Counted from the stretch's first letter, positions 51,148 through 63,810 are shown. The stretch is DNA of 64,000 bases from Torymus aiolomorphi (GCA_036365515.1 CM070874.1:98686442-98750441), one strand, 5' to 3'. Notes: a model not told the origin generated them from the letters alone. Made by a program: numbers and translations.

Positions 51148-53242
51148 CGCGCAAAAAAATGAAGACTGGCCAATAAATTGCTCGGAAAGTGGGCAATACA
51201 TGGGATATGTCACTTCCCATACATTGCCAAAATATCTCCGTGTAGCGCTCCGTATCGTTTTCCAATATGTGGGATGACGTATAGCCCATGTATTGGTCAG
51301 GAAAATATTTATAGAATTTTAGAAATATGTTTCTCATGTATTGGCAATACGTCGTCACCCATTCATAGATACATTTTAAGTCATATTGGAAATGGAAGTA
51401 TAGCAAAAAATAAATTAATAAGGTATGGCTAAAATATCCAGCATGAAGAATATTTACATAACTTCATTAATATACTGGCCATATATTGGCAATATACCGC
51501 ATATATAATTTAATGAAATGTGGGAAGTAGAAAAGAAATTAAAAAAAAACAATCGATGTTAAATAATTTATTTATTCATACATACCCTTCGAGAGGCGAA
51601 TTTTTAACAAATAATTGAATTTTTTGTTGTTATTCATTTTTCACTCGTATATTAATTTTATTAAACAATTTTATAACGAATTATGGTTTTTTAATCACTA
51701 CTAGAATCTTGGGAAAGAAATAGAGAATGCAAAATGGTAGATAAATTCGATATTTATCGTATACAAATAATAGAAAAAACCGTTATATCTTTGTATTGAT
51801 TGGGGCATTCGTTATGGCGAACTGCTGGTCGTTGACGGCGTGAAGGGCATCGAGGTTAATGGTCATCTCGTTAGAAGTGGATGATGAACCTCTGATATCG
51901 TCGAACTGGGAGATATGTCGGCGTTGCTCTGCGCTTCTGCAGACAGGGTGGAAGCGTGTGATACGAGGAGGTTTTTTCGACCGCGTGCTCCCGCACTGAT
52001 GCGCAGACGACGACGATTCGACGAAAGCCATAGGCTCATGCCCTCGGAAAACGCGCAAGAACGTCGGATCTCACGGAAAGCGCGGGAAAACCATAAAGTT
52101 GGGAGGGTCGAGCGTGCGAAACGCGGTATTTGACACCAGCGCTCGAATGAGTACTATCGTCAGCATATGAAATTATTTTGCGATTCCACATCTTTGCATT
52201 TTTGTGACCGTGGCAATTTTTTCTCTCCTCGCACTACGTGGGAAATTTGACAGGAAGCATGTGCTCTTCGCTCGCCCAAGGTGAGCCCCGTTTTTGGTGA
52301 CATTTTCTCTAACGATAACTGTACCAGGTATGCACTTCATTCTGCAACATAGAAATTGATTGTTTTTATTATAATAAACGAGGCTCTCCTTGGGCGCGCG
52401 AGGAGCACGTCTTTCTGTCACATTTCTCATGTAGTCCGAGGAGAGAAAAAATTGCCACGTTCACAAAAATACAAAGATGTGGAATCGCAAAATAATTTCA
52501 TATGCTGACGATAGTACTCATTCGATTAACCTCGATGCCCTTCATGCTGTCAACGACCAGCAGTTCGCCATAACGAATGCCACAATCAATACATCGATAT
52601 AACGGTTTTTTCTATTATTTGCATATGATAAATATCGAATTTATCTACCATTTTGCATTCTCTACTTCTTTCCCAAGATTCTAATAGTGATTAAAAATCA
52701 TAATTCATTATAAAATTGTTTAATAATTAATTAATACGAGTGAAGAATGATTAACAACAAAAAATTTAATTATTTGTTAAAAATACGCTCTCGAAGGGTT
52801 AATGTATGAATAAATAAATTATTTAACATCTATTGTTTTTTTTTATTTCTTTTCTACTTCCCACATTTCATTAAATTATATATGCGGCATATTACCAATA
52901 TATGGCCAGTATATTAATGAAGTTATGTAAATATTCTTCATGCTGGATATTTTAGCCATACCTTATTAATTTATTTTTTGCTATACTTCCATTTCCAATA
53001 TGACTTAAAATGTATCTATGAATGGGTGACGACGTATTGCCAATACATGAGAAACATATTTCTAAAATTCTATAAATATTTTCCTGACCAATACATGGGC
53101 TATACGTCATCCCACATATTGGAAAACGGTACGGAGCGCTATATGGAGATACATTGGCCATGTATGGGAAGTGACATATCCCATGTATTTATTGCCCACT
53201 TTCCGAGCAATATATTGACCAGTTTTCATTTTTTTGGCGCGA
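51148..53242. mobile_element. Giant foldback element G, about 2.1 kb
   Basis: Left (51148-52291) and right (52377-53242) arms are inverted copies over their whole length, around an 85-bp loop. The tips are CGCGC(C)AAAAAAATGAAGAC and its complement. Identity looks about 90% or better by eye. The left arm has about 275 bp (51866-52140, GC-rich) that the right arm lacks. No transposase frame is present; the matching frames on opposite strands at 51137-51406 and 52978-53259 are just the two arms read in mirror image. Confidence 0.9.
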
Positions 53243-54574
53243 GACCATACACATTATAATTGATAACGTGTAGTACGATTTGTAGAAATTATAAATATCT
53301 AAAATAATAGTTATTACAGTTATCAGCAACTCTAAGACCTCCGAAAAAATGTCAGTATAAAATCATTAGATTTTTAATAACTTTAATGAACCTTTTTAAA
53401 TAACCATTGGATAGGATAAAGACGGTTACAAAAATGCCGTTAACATGGAAACATTTTCGTTTTGAATCGATTCTTTCATAAAAATGTAAGAAAAAACAAA
53501 ACCATCCTCAAAGCTCTATCTAGCTTTGTTTAGTTGTTATGTATAAACTGGTAAAGTGATGTTACTCGTATAATTTAGTACACAAACTTTAAAAACTTTC
53601 CACTTAAAAAATTGTTTTTAGTCAGTAATACATTTTATATATTCGCTCTCGAATATTGTCACAGGCTGAACTAGAGCTGATACAATATTACAAGATGCGA
53701 TTTCGATTAGATTGTCTGTTGAAAGGAATTTCATACTTATTGTTGCTCCTGGATCTTTTAACTAACAATTATTCAATCTCTGTAAGTTTAATCTTGGACA
53801 CATCTTGTAACGTCTCGTGTGGTATCTAAAAATATGAATTAAAATCTAACGAGCACAGTCATACAAGCTCATGCTTGCTCTACCCTAAATTATGACTATC
53901 TTATCGGATCTTGTTGAGCCATGTTTTACAAAATTTAAGAGTTTTACTAGTAATAAAACTGTAAAAATGTTAAAATGCACACGCAGCTTTACCATAATTT
54001 ATGATAATTACAAGTTCCAACTGTTACAATGTCTACATTAAAAATTTAAGGCATATCTAAAGAGGTAAGAGCAGTCCTTGTAATAATTCAGAAAAAAATT
54101 TCTGCGAGAGCACATATCCCTGCAAATCTCGGCAAACTACGTGGGCGCAAACTCGCGCACCGAACGTCCATCAAAGACAGCCGGAGCTAATCGAAACTCG
54201 ACGCGGACGAGAGGGGAACACTGCACGAGCAGGAAGTGGACGAAACTATAAGTTTGGTACCCAACTGCTGCCGTTGCCGCTGCTACTGCTTGCCTAAGTA
54301 GAAAGCAAACCGAGGAGAGACGAAAACTGGAGAGAGAGAGAGAGAGAGACCTCGAAACGCCGGAAGCGAAGCTTGGTATCCCGAACTGCAAACGTATGCG
54401 GTACACGCGTGTGCTTATCTCGCCCGGTTGGTCACGATTATGCCGTTTTTTTCTCCGTTTGTGACAAGGGAAAAGCTGAAAATTGTCCTAATATTGAAAA
54501 GAAGAGAAATAAGAGAGACACGTATTATAATGTCTATTATTATGATTTCGAGTTCCTCAACCCTGGTACAAATC
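53243..54574. other. Gene-free stretch with a CpG-rich patch
   Basis: AT-rich to 54110. About 54120-54430 is CpG-rich with a 16-bp GA-repeat tract (54333-54350). It lies just 3' of AQP-B and may be a regulatory island. Confidence 0.4.
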
Positions 54575-54710
54575 GTTCATTTTTTTCCATTTGTGAAATG
54601 ATTTTTCTCCCATTTTCTATAACCATTTTCTAGCGATTTCGGTCAATTCGCCATTAAATGGCTAGCAAATGGGAGAAAAATCGTTTCACAATGGGAAAAA
54701 ATGGAAGATT
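54575..54710. repeat. Short inverted-repeat hairpin
   Basis: TTTTTTCCATTTGTGAAATG and ATTTTTCTCCCATTT on the left pair with AAATGGGAGAAAAAT and CGTTTCACAATGGGAAAAAA on the right, around a loop of about 45 bp. Probably a MITE. Confidence 0.7.
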
Positions 54711-55057
54711 TTCAGCAGGGAATGAATGGTCGCGTTATTTCATATATAGAGACGTTTTTGAGCGTCTCGTGCAGGCTCGTAATTTAGAGATGCGGGTGCA
54801 TATCAGAATTTAAGTAGAGTGGAATGTATACTCGTACTTAAATTTGTTTTGAAAAAATAGTTGCGTCGCATTAAGACGTCGTAGTAAATAACAGAAATAA
54901 TGACTTTTAAATTGGTGGTAATGAATGAATGCACTTTAAAACTAGACTACACGAATGTTTACTTATAAAAATATTATAAGTAAATATTATGACGCGATTG
55001 CCGACACGTGAGTCTTGAGAATTGAAGAAAGAAAATTTCACCTTTCAAACTGGCCTC

Positions 55058-55063
55058 TTTAAT
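55058..55063 (-). terminator. Candidate poly-A signal of aquaporin B
   Basis: ATTAAA on the minus strand, 15 bases after the stop codon. It is an accepted variant of AATAAA, but the short 3' UTR it implies makes this tentative. Confidence 0.25.
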
Positions 55064-55077
55064 GCCTATCCTCGCGC

Positions 55078-58000
55078 TTACACGCCGTTCTCCGGCGAAA
55101 TCGTCACCTCACCCTTCTGTTTCGGCGTGAAGGCCGTCTTGTACAGGAGCGAACCGAGCAGTGCCCCGGCCAACGGTCCGAACCAGTAGACCCAGTGATC
55201 CTTGAAGTTCCTGGTGAAGAGGGCTGGGCCGAACGACCGCGCGGGATTCATGCTGCAGCCGGTGTAGGGCACGAAGCCGAGACAGAGCACGGCGACGGCC
55301 AAGCCGAACTTGATGGCCGTGGAGTCGGTGTTGCGGGCGTTGCGCGCGTCCGCGACGGCACACGACATGAAGACGAGGACGCCTGTGGCGAGTACCTCGG
55401 CGAGGAAACCCTGCGCGAGGGAAACGTTCGCGTGGAGCAGGGTCACGCAAAAGCTGCCCTCGGTGGTAGGATTGCCGCCGTGAAGAAGGTCTCTGGGGGT
55501 TATGACCTGAAATAAGAAAGAAAAAAAACGTGCGTTCTCGTTTATTTTATTCTTTTTTTTCCAGGCTAAGAAGGTTTTGGTCAATGATGCAGATTTTCCG
55601 GTGGATCTGAATCATCTTTGCTTCGAATGAGAAAATAAGCTTAATAATTAGTTTAAAATATTTACATTTTTCATTATATTTTTATAGAATGAATATATAA
55701 AGCAAAACTATAGCTGTCTGTCTTTATTTGCGTTTTACGCTCATCTTTGAACTTAAGTAACCTTTGGAGGATTCCACATTTATTCATTATGTAAAAAGCG
55801 AATGAAAGCAGGTATTCTAAAAATAAAGTTATTGTCGGCAAAAAAAGCTTGCCACCCGATCGAGCGTCCTCGTAATTCTTTTTATATTCAAGATGGTCCA
55901 GAAAACAAAAAAAAAACTTGATCTGGTAGGTGTACTCCTCCAAAAATATTTATTTATTTTTGTACCTAGTAGTGTGATATTTACAGTCGAATTGCTCATA
56001 TAGGTATACGCCAGTGAAATGCGAAAATTTAATACAAATATAATCGAGTGCGATGAGTTTTAGGAATAAATATAAATGTAAAGTCACAAAATTGATCGTG
56101 CTTTATTTATTTTGGGATTTATTTATACCTTTAACATGCCGTATCCGAGAATTCCTCCGGCTGTCTGTCCCATGAAATAAACTAGAGCAGATAGTAAGGA
56201 TTTGTGCCCACAAACGACTGCTCCCACTGTAACCGCTGGATTTATATGCGCACCGCTAATGTGACCCACGCTCTGAAATGTTGAACCATGGTATTACCAT
56301 CAAAATTATTTATAACGACATAATATTGTGCATTATAGTCATAAGTTGCTCTGCTATAATGTTATTTGAAATTATTATATACTTAATTTTAGGCTATTGT
56401 TAAACGTCCGAAGGTAGAAAAAAATAGGTTACTTTCGTAGGAATTGGAAAAAACAGTAAAGAAAATGTCATAAAAATCAAATATTAACATCCAAACTGCC
56501 AAAACATAAGTGAAGTAACTAATAAATTAATAGTTACATTTGCTTCACCTCAAAGTTTTTTGTAAGGTGCAAGTTAGCGGGTAAAATACCAGGAGGGTGG
56601 GGAGGAAGGGAGAAGAAATAACTTAGAATTTGTTTATTATATTTTCACGCATAAATTATAGGCTTCTATACAGAATATAAAAATTATAAATGTAATACAA
56701 GTATGTGGGCGGGGGTATCTACCGAACGTTTAGTGCCTCCGTTGATTTTATTATTAATAGAGCGTTTAAAAATTTTATTACGTAAATAATAAACTAACCG
56801 TGATAGCAATGATGACAGCAAATCCAAAACTAAGGCAGATTTGCAGGTGAGACGGAGTGTTACCCAAACTGCCTACACAACCCAAACATCCCAGAAACAC
56901 AAGTATTGCAGTTCCTATCATCTCAGCGACACCCTTCTTAATGGACTCCAACGCTGAGCCATCTTCTTTGCACCCTGAAACAAAATAATAAACTTCACAT
57001 AAATAACAATTATTAAAATAATGACAAAATAAAAAAAAACTACATTACAGTTTATTATGGATTCAAAAACTTGATTTCATTTTGTATAATTTAGATTAAA
57101 AATTTTTAATTAAGGCAAGTATATTTGCAAACCAAATTTTGGAAATAGCATTTTATAAGTTAGTTTTGATTTATAATGTTTACTTTCAAATCCTAGAATA
57201 GTTACCACAGGTTATAGTTATGTATGTTTACAAGGTTAGTTTATTAGTTAGTAAGCTGTGTGCACCGTTATTCAATTGCTCTTTTTTCACCGTTGGTCCT
57301 TATAGCTTTGGGAATTTTCGACAATACCGTCGATAATTCAATCCCATCACTATCATTATAATAATATAGTAAGAATGTATCTCACATGGGATTCTTATAT
57401 TATCGATATACTGTGCTTTTATTATTCCTCACCTATCAAAGCCTTGCTAAAATATAAAAAATATAGATTCTGCTGGTCACTCTATCGAATTTGGTGGAAT
57501 GTGTGAAATAAAAGTTCACTCGTAAAAAAAAATTATTTTGTGACGACATATAAAAATATACTTTCATAAAATAACTACTTTCCCTTCACAATAATAATTT
57601 TATGACTTCTTTATGTACATAATAAATAATAAAATAAATATTCAAAAATCTATTGTGTAAAATTTGTCACATCACTATAATGAACAATATACTCATGCGT
57701 TCCTCATTGATAACTAATACGTAATTTCGAAAAATATAACTATAACAATTTATATTATATTTGTTCAAATATAATTAAATTATCGAATGCTTATATGTTT
57801 CTGGATTATCCATGCTTAAAATCGCGGCCGAGTTATTGTTCGTTATTTTGCTTTTTACATAATACCCGACATAATAACATTATATAATCAAATTACAATT
57901 TTGTTGATCTTTTAGAGATTTTATCTCTATTCATGTCTACTGAAACTCCAACCGTAAAAAACGTAATTATTAAAACCTCATCTAATATGAAATCACCAAT

Positions 58001-60956
58001 CTTATTAACATGAATAGGCATAATAACTACTTATTCGACTGTGATTTCAATAGTGCATCTTTGTGAGAGAAGTACAACGAGAAGAAGCAATAAAAAGTAT
58101 TCCCTACAAATGCATAATAAAGCATATGCGTATGCGAGATTGCGCAACGCTGCAAAGAAATATATGCGTTTTTATCAAAACTCTGGATTTCAATTGAAAT
58201 GCGCTTTACAAATAAGCCCAATTTCCATTGTACCGAGAGCGTTTTTGTTTGTAAATCCAGTTTTTCTTGTTCGCTTCGTTGCATCATTCATGCGTCGTTT
58301 AAAATACATACGCATGTGCATATAAACATTAAATTGGAAACGTGCTACGAAGAATCCCTTTATTTTTCTAAAACTAATATGAACTAAAATTTTAAAGGGT
58401 CATCCGTTTTTTATATACTTTTTTTTAAATTTTAATACTTAGACATATATTAAGAACTTCTTTATTGACACAATTCTCAATAAACTGTATATTTAAAAAT
58501 AAAAATTAATATCCTGTACAGGAGTTGTTACAATGCCAAATAACTGCATACGCTAATAAAGCTTTGTTACTCTGAATTTGCACTAGAAAGAGTTGAAACT
58601 TTTAATGAAATTTTCGAAAGTAAATTATAAAAGCATTTTATTATCATTTTTTTGTTTTCTTTTTATGGATTGATCAAAATAAAGATTTTATTGAATTCAG
58701 ATGTGAGTATAATATTTTGTTATCGAATTAATTTATGTAACTAAAAATATTACCTACTTATACATTTTACCAAACTTTCTTTTTTCGAAGTAGTTTAAAC
58801 AGAAGGGGGTTTTTTCATAATTTTTAAATCTCAAAATTAACACTAATTTCTAAAATATTTTATGAAAACCTAAACCATTTTCCACACAGATGTACAAAGC
58901 ATCATTAAATCAAAAGAACAAAACGAAACAACTAAAAAGCTATACACATGTCGTCTGCATAGACGACCTGCCACGAAAGTTGTCGCGCGCAGAAGGGCAC
59001 AAAGAGCTATAAATTCTAATGCTGCAGTTGGCAGTGCGCGAGCAGCTCGAACAAGTGGAGAGATGATTGCGAAGAGCTGCTGCATACGTGTGGTGCGCTG
59101 GGGACCGAAATTTATAAATGGGAACGAAGATACTTACTTCGCGGCTGAGCATAAGAAGCACGGAAATTAGCATTTCCACCAGAGACGTACGTGAGACACG
59201 GGTAACTTCGCGCTCACGAAAGTGAACAAAATTGCTTTGATCGGTGCGTCAATTACAATACATGAAGTAGTAGTTTATTCTAATGGAATTGATGGGTTAT
59301 TTATTGGAACGTTTTGATTGATAATAAATAAAAGAAAAATTTTAAATATCTTTTTGTGCGAATGTCTGATTTATTTATACAAGTGCCATCATATTTTTCG
59401 TTATTCTAATTTAATCTTCAATATTGTTCTCCATGATATTAATTGTATTTTGTTCAGAATAAGTTTAAAAACAGTTGTATGAACTATAATTAATGAAAAC
59501 TTGAAAATAAAAAAGATACAAGAAGCACCTTACTATTTTCTTCGTATCATTTTTATTGTCATATTTTAATTAATTATCGTTGTAATCGACTTTTCTATAA
59601 CTTATTCTAAATAAAATGCAATCAACTAAAGATTAAATTAGGATAACAAAAAATACAATACAGGCATCGGCAATACTTCCGGCATTCCCATTCATATTAC
59701 TTTTTGAACATTTTAGGGTATTTTGAAGTATCATAATTTATAAATTTTTGCATCCTCATTTATTTAATATGTAAAAAAGAAATATAAATTTATCGATGGA
59801 AATTCCGAGATAATATTAAAATTCCCAAAATAAATGTGTTCTTTTAAATACTTTTTAACAAGACTGCTACCCCGAATTCATTTGTTTATTAACAAAAATA
59901 ACTATACATTTTAAATGCCAATATTTAAACAGATCATTCGCATTGAAATTGGAAAGCCTAACTTTAAACAATGATACATCGAGCCACTGACACGGTAAGC
60001 TCATAAGTCGGAATTCGATATATAAGTCAATAGATTATGCTCCAATTTGAAATCTGATTTTCGCTCAATTAATATTTCGTATTTCCAGTAACACTTTCAA
60101 TTGAAATTCGATGACAGTAATCAAATTTGGTAATTTCATGTATTAATAATGTATACTCTGATTTTATGAAGCCTAAAACAAATTTTTTTACCACACCCGG
60201 TTATACGCAGAAAGAATTAACATAGTATAACGAGTTTCGGAGAGTCGACGAAAAAATGCATATTTTAATCCTCGACCGCGATGCAAAAACCTCCCCGTAT
60301 TTAACATTCCATTAAAACTGCATACAACTTTGCTTCGCTTGGCGCATGACTCCCTTTGAGCGCGCGAACAGTTTCGCCAGCGCTCCAAAGAAAAAGCTCT
60401 ACTACTCCACACAGCGAGAAGAAAGAGATCTTCCTCTGTGTAAGTTTCATTTCGGCGAGTAAAAAAGAACCGTCGTCGTCTAATTTATGCGGCGCGGGGG
60501 CGAAAGTCTCGTACACGTACTTATACATTCGCCTAAGATCCGATAAGTACTTTGCGCGCGAGAAAAAGCTCTGCGCCCGGAGAACACATGCCCAGACGGT
60601 TTGTGCACGTCAGCACGAACGTACGCTTATATATGCTGCAAGTATACACGTATAGGTATATACACAGCCGAAAGTTTGGAACTCAATTCGATGGCGGCAG
60701 CGACGAGTTCTCTAGCTATACCGCCGAATTCGATTATCGAGCGCTCAACGCGCTCGCACGCGCGCAAGGGTCAAGCCACGGCTGAATTTACATGAAAGCT
60801 CGGCTTATGCAAATCATCGACACAGCGCCGGGGTCGATACGCTCGACAGTTGAAAAGAAGTCGTACGATTAACGCGCAACAGGAGAGCGCCCGATCGGAT
60901 TTGCATTGTGTTCCTGTAACATTGGGAGTTCGGATATTACCTGTTTTTAAAAACAT
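55078..60956 (-). CDS. Aquaporin B (entomoglyceroporin-like MIP channel, NPA/NPA)
   Basis: Exons on the minus strand: 56974-56799, 56272-56129 and 55506-55078 (TAA stop), all with AG/GT borders and continuous frame, plus a tentative first exon at 60956-60941. The protein is about 254 residues. Pore loops are HINPAVT (N75-A77) and CSMNPARS (N199-R202), both standard. By alignment to human AQP1 the selectivity filter is Phe, Cys187 (AQP1 has His), Cys196 and Arg202. A small residue in place of His is the entomoglyceroporin pattern, so glycerol or urea as well as water may pass; this is inferred. An N-V-S sequon at N139 lies in loop C. Six membrane helices are evident, and the C-terminus ends ISPENGV, recalling the TPENVAL of AQP-A. 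Intron positions and phases match AQP-A exactly. Confidence 0.9.
56975..60940 (-). other. Presumed intron 1 of aquaporin B
   Basis: AT-rich with no recognisable gene. A CpG-rich patch at about 60340-60890 lies just inside its 5' end and could be an intronic enhancer or an alternative promoter. The next intron (56273-56798) includes a G-rich run near 56590-56610 and nothing else of note. Confidence 0.4.
60941..60956 (-). CDS. Candidate first coding exon of aquaporin B
   Basis: The exon at 56974 needs an upstream exon ending in phase 1, and has no Met of its own before the first helix. Here ATG plus 13 bases (M-F-L-K-T and one base) ends in a good donor, ACAG/GTAATA. Joined, it gives M-F-L-K-T-G then C-K-E-D, in frame. 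Coding length (16 bases) and phase equal those of the first exon of AQP-A, and both begin M-x-L. The intron would be about 4 kb. Confidence 0.45.
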
Positions 60957-62859
60957 ATGCGCAAAAGGCGACTTTTCTTTAATCAAAGTTTCAACTTGGC
61001 AGAGAATTTCGAGTCTATTTTTAACAAGATCTTTTATAAATCGCCAAAGTTCGGTTTCTTCTTGAATATCCGGCTTTTGACTTAACGGTATATGCACGTT
61101 TTACCTGGTTTTTTGTTTGACCTACTTTTGTAAAAGTCATTTAGAGATACTCGGCCGTATTAACAGTGAATTTCAATAATGGAAGTTTGAAAAATTCAAT
61201 GTGTGAGTTTTTAAGCAGTAATCCGAGAATAAAAGCGATTATCCAAAATATCTTAATTTATTCGATTTTCGGAGTTGGTGGGCTACGCTGATGAAGATTA
61301 AAAGTCAAACTTTTCTATATATTTATTCTGAAAAAGTACAGTCATAAAAGATTTACGTTGAACAACAAAGTTTAATGTATACTTAATACAGTATGCATAA
61401 AATATTAAACTAATTCCAAAATTTAATTAATTAACTTACAACATTCGTTTTATCTGCCATCTATATCATTATAAAACTATTAAATTGTATTATATTATGT
61501 GGATAAATATTTACTTTTGAATTTAAGAATTATATTAAAAATTTAATATTATATATAAAAGGTAACGAAATAATTTTAAAGCTCTGAATAATTGCTGCGC
61601 TGAATCTATTTCACAATATATTTTACAATAGTAATCAAATGATATTGCTCGTTTTTATCACAAAGTAACTGGTAATAATTTTTATTTTAAATGGGTTTAT
61701 CATTTCATACACACACACACACGCGCGCGCGCACGCACGCACGCACGCAAACTCACACATATGTTACTGGTTTATGTGTATTAATGAATAAATAATAATA
61801 TGTATATCTGACGTTCTAACATATAATAACCAACGATCAATAGAATCATCCGCTTACAGAAACTAAAAAATAAATTAATTATATATTATATATATATAGA
61901 TCATATAAAATTGAGAATACATAAATATTCCTAAAATAATAAAAGATTATTGCGTAATTACGTATTAAAATACAAACGCCTATATACGTATAAACGTAAA
62001 TACACCGTTACCACGTGAACTCTGACCTAGTATTTCTTAATTTAGTAGCCGTTTAATCAGGCCAATGCACATCCATTTTTTTGAACGAAAGCAATAACGC
62101 TTCGCAAAAAGATTATCTCCAAAAATGTATAAATAGACATATTGCCTCACATTAATACAAATATAATGACACGTATAATGAATATTCAAAATGTAATCCT
62201 TCCTATATCATCACACCGTATTTCAAGCTAATCAATCACAAGCTCAGGCCATTAAAATGTAACGAGAGCTTCGAATCTATTAATTTTGCGAAACTACAGC
62301 GAAGAAAGACATAATATATAGAGCGACACCGACGCCGGGGGAGGCGAGGATGAACCCGCGCGTTGTTTGCGTAATCGACTCGAAAGAGGAGCGTGCATCG
62401 AAATAACGGGTGTCATTTGCATGGGGATTAGCCTTGGCTTCAAACGAAATTTATGCGCGCTTGTTTTCTCCCGCGCACGCGAAAATTGGGGCCTTTGAAG
62501 CGCGCGCTGCCACCCATGCAGGCCCATGGAGACGAAATTATTTCCCGCGTGCGTTTATTGACTGCGCCAGCATGGGAACACGGCTGTGCGCAAATTTGTT
62601 TTTTTTTCAGCAGCTGTTTTCAACGCGCGCAAAGCTAGAGAGAATATTCAGGAAGCTTTTGATGGCTGCTACAGTGCACACTATAGGTGCGGGTGGCGCG
62701 CGTGACTCATTTACAGACGTTATACGTTTGAAATAATGAAGGGACGGTGACGAGTAATGTGTGTAAAAAGGGAAATTCGACATTTTTACAGCATTTCGAA
62801 ACGAAATCCAATTTTCGAAAGCTGTTTTCGGAAATACTAAAAATACCCGAAAAATTTTA
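60957..62859. other. Stretch upstream of aquaporin B
   Basis: No supported gene. AT-rich to about 62280, then a CpG-rich patch at about 62300-62720, which is promoter-like. Confidence 0.4.
61709..61748. repeat. (AC)n/(GC)n microsatellite
   Basis: ACACACAC followed by GCGCGCGC and then GCAC tetramers, about 40 bp. Confidence 0.95.
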
Positions 62860-62868
62860 TCGTGAATT

Positions 62869-63810
62869 TTGCTTCGTCCTAGAGGAAGCTTTGTGACAGT
62901 AAAAAAAAGTTTTTTTTAGGTAGGAAAAATATTTCTCTATAATGTTAAATTTAGTTTTAGATTAATTTATAACAAGCATGCCTGGCTTAAACTATTACCG
63001 ATCGAGTAAATTTCACAGATTCAATGATGTATAGAAAGAAATACTTCGAATTATACAAAATCATAAGTGCGCTGTCATAAGTTTTGCAATAAACTCACAA
63101 TTGTATAATAATAAGAATACGACAAAGTGGTATGCTTCGTGGTCGAATCCCAATCTCAGTGATTATAACGAGCACCTCTGTGCCGGGTTTTTCAAAATTC
63201 GGAATTTTCACGTGCTCATCCCAGTGTAACTCTGGTAGTTCAGAAACCACCTGAAACTATATAAGTTTCCATCCCAAAATGTAAAAAAAAGATAGGTATG
63301 CTTAAAAAGTACTGATTAATTGGCGATAAAAAATAAAAAATTAATTACAATATAGATAATAAATTATTTTTCTCTTTTTTTCTATTCTATCAAAAAGATT
63401 ATACTATCAAAAAGAAGTTTTGATAGTAATATATATAAATTCATCTTTTTGTATTTTATATAATAGATGTGAAAAAATTAATTCGAGTGACTTTACCAGT
63501 GGTTGAACAGACACCATTAAATGATCATTTTTTCATAAAAGTCGTTGATAAAATGTATTTTTAATGTTTCTGGTCTCATGAAGCACCTTCGCCCAATTTC
63601 AGTTTCATAAAAGCCATTTTTTGACGATTGAATATCATAAAAGGATTTTATTTAAGCAATTAAAAATATAACGTGACCCGTTCATTCACTGAACTTAAAC
63701 GTTCATTTACTGGTAAAGTCTAATTTAACACAATTAGGAATCAATACATTAGTTTGAGGAAGCCAGGGGCCACTGAATAATTAACACCGGCTTTTTTCTT
63801 CGTATATTGA
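62869..63810 (+). repeat. Dispersed repeat, copy 2
   Basis: It starts TTTTGCTTCGTCCTAGAGGA then AGCTTTGTGACAGT and an A-run, and ends near AGTTTGAGGAAGC with GCCACTGAAT and CGTATATTGAAATTTC. Both blocks match copy 1 at 31872-32660 in order and orientation. Confidence 0.55.
63115..63300 (+). mobile_element. Possible tRNA-derived SINE
   Basis: AAGTGGTATGCTT, then GGTCGAATCCC (one base off a pol III B box), then a CACCTCTGTGCCGGGTTTTT body and an A-rich tail near 63280-63290. It sits inside dispersed repeat copy 2. Confidence 0.35.

Noticed and set aside
51137..53259. Two nearly identical 89-93-codon frames on opposite strands
   Set aside because: They are the two arms of foldback element G read in mirror image, full of AT-repeat words, not a duplicated gene.
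57433..57446. Micro-exon between AG and GTGAGG in intron 1 of aquaporin B
   Set aside because: It has no ATG and its 14-base length would break the frame with the better first-exon candidate.
59143..59179. GAA/GTAAGT donor with upstream ATGs as first exon of aquaporin B
   Set aside because: Both ATGs end in phase 0, and joining to 56974 runs into a stop within about 20 codons. It could only be an untranslated exon.
61434..61460. ATG with M-A-D-K-T-N-V before GTAAGT, upstream of aquaporin B
   Set aside because: Looks like a neat start exon, but it ends in phase 0 and does not join in frame to the exon at 56974.
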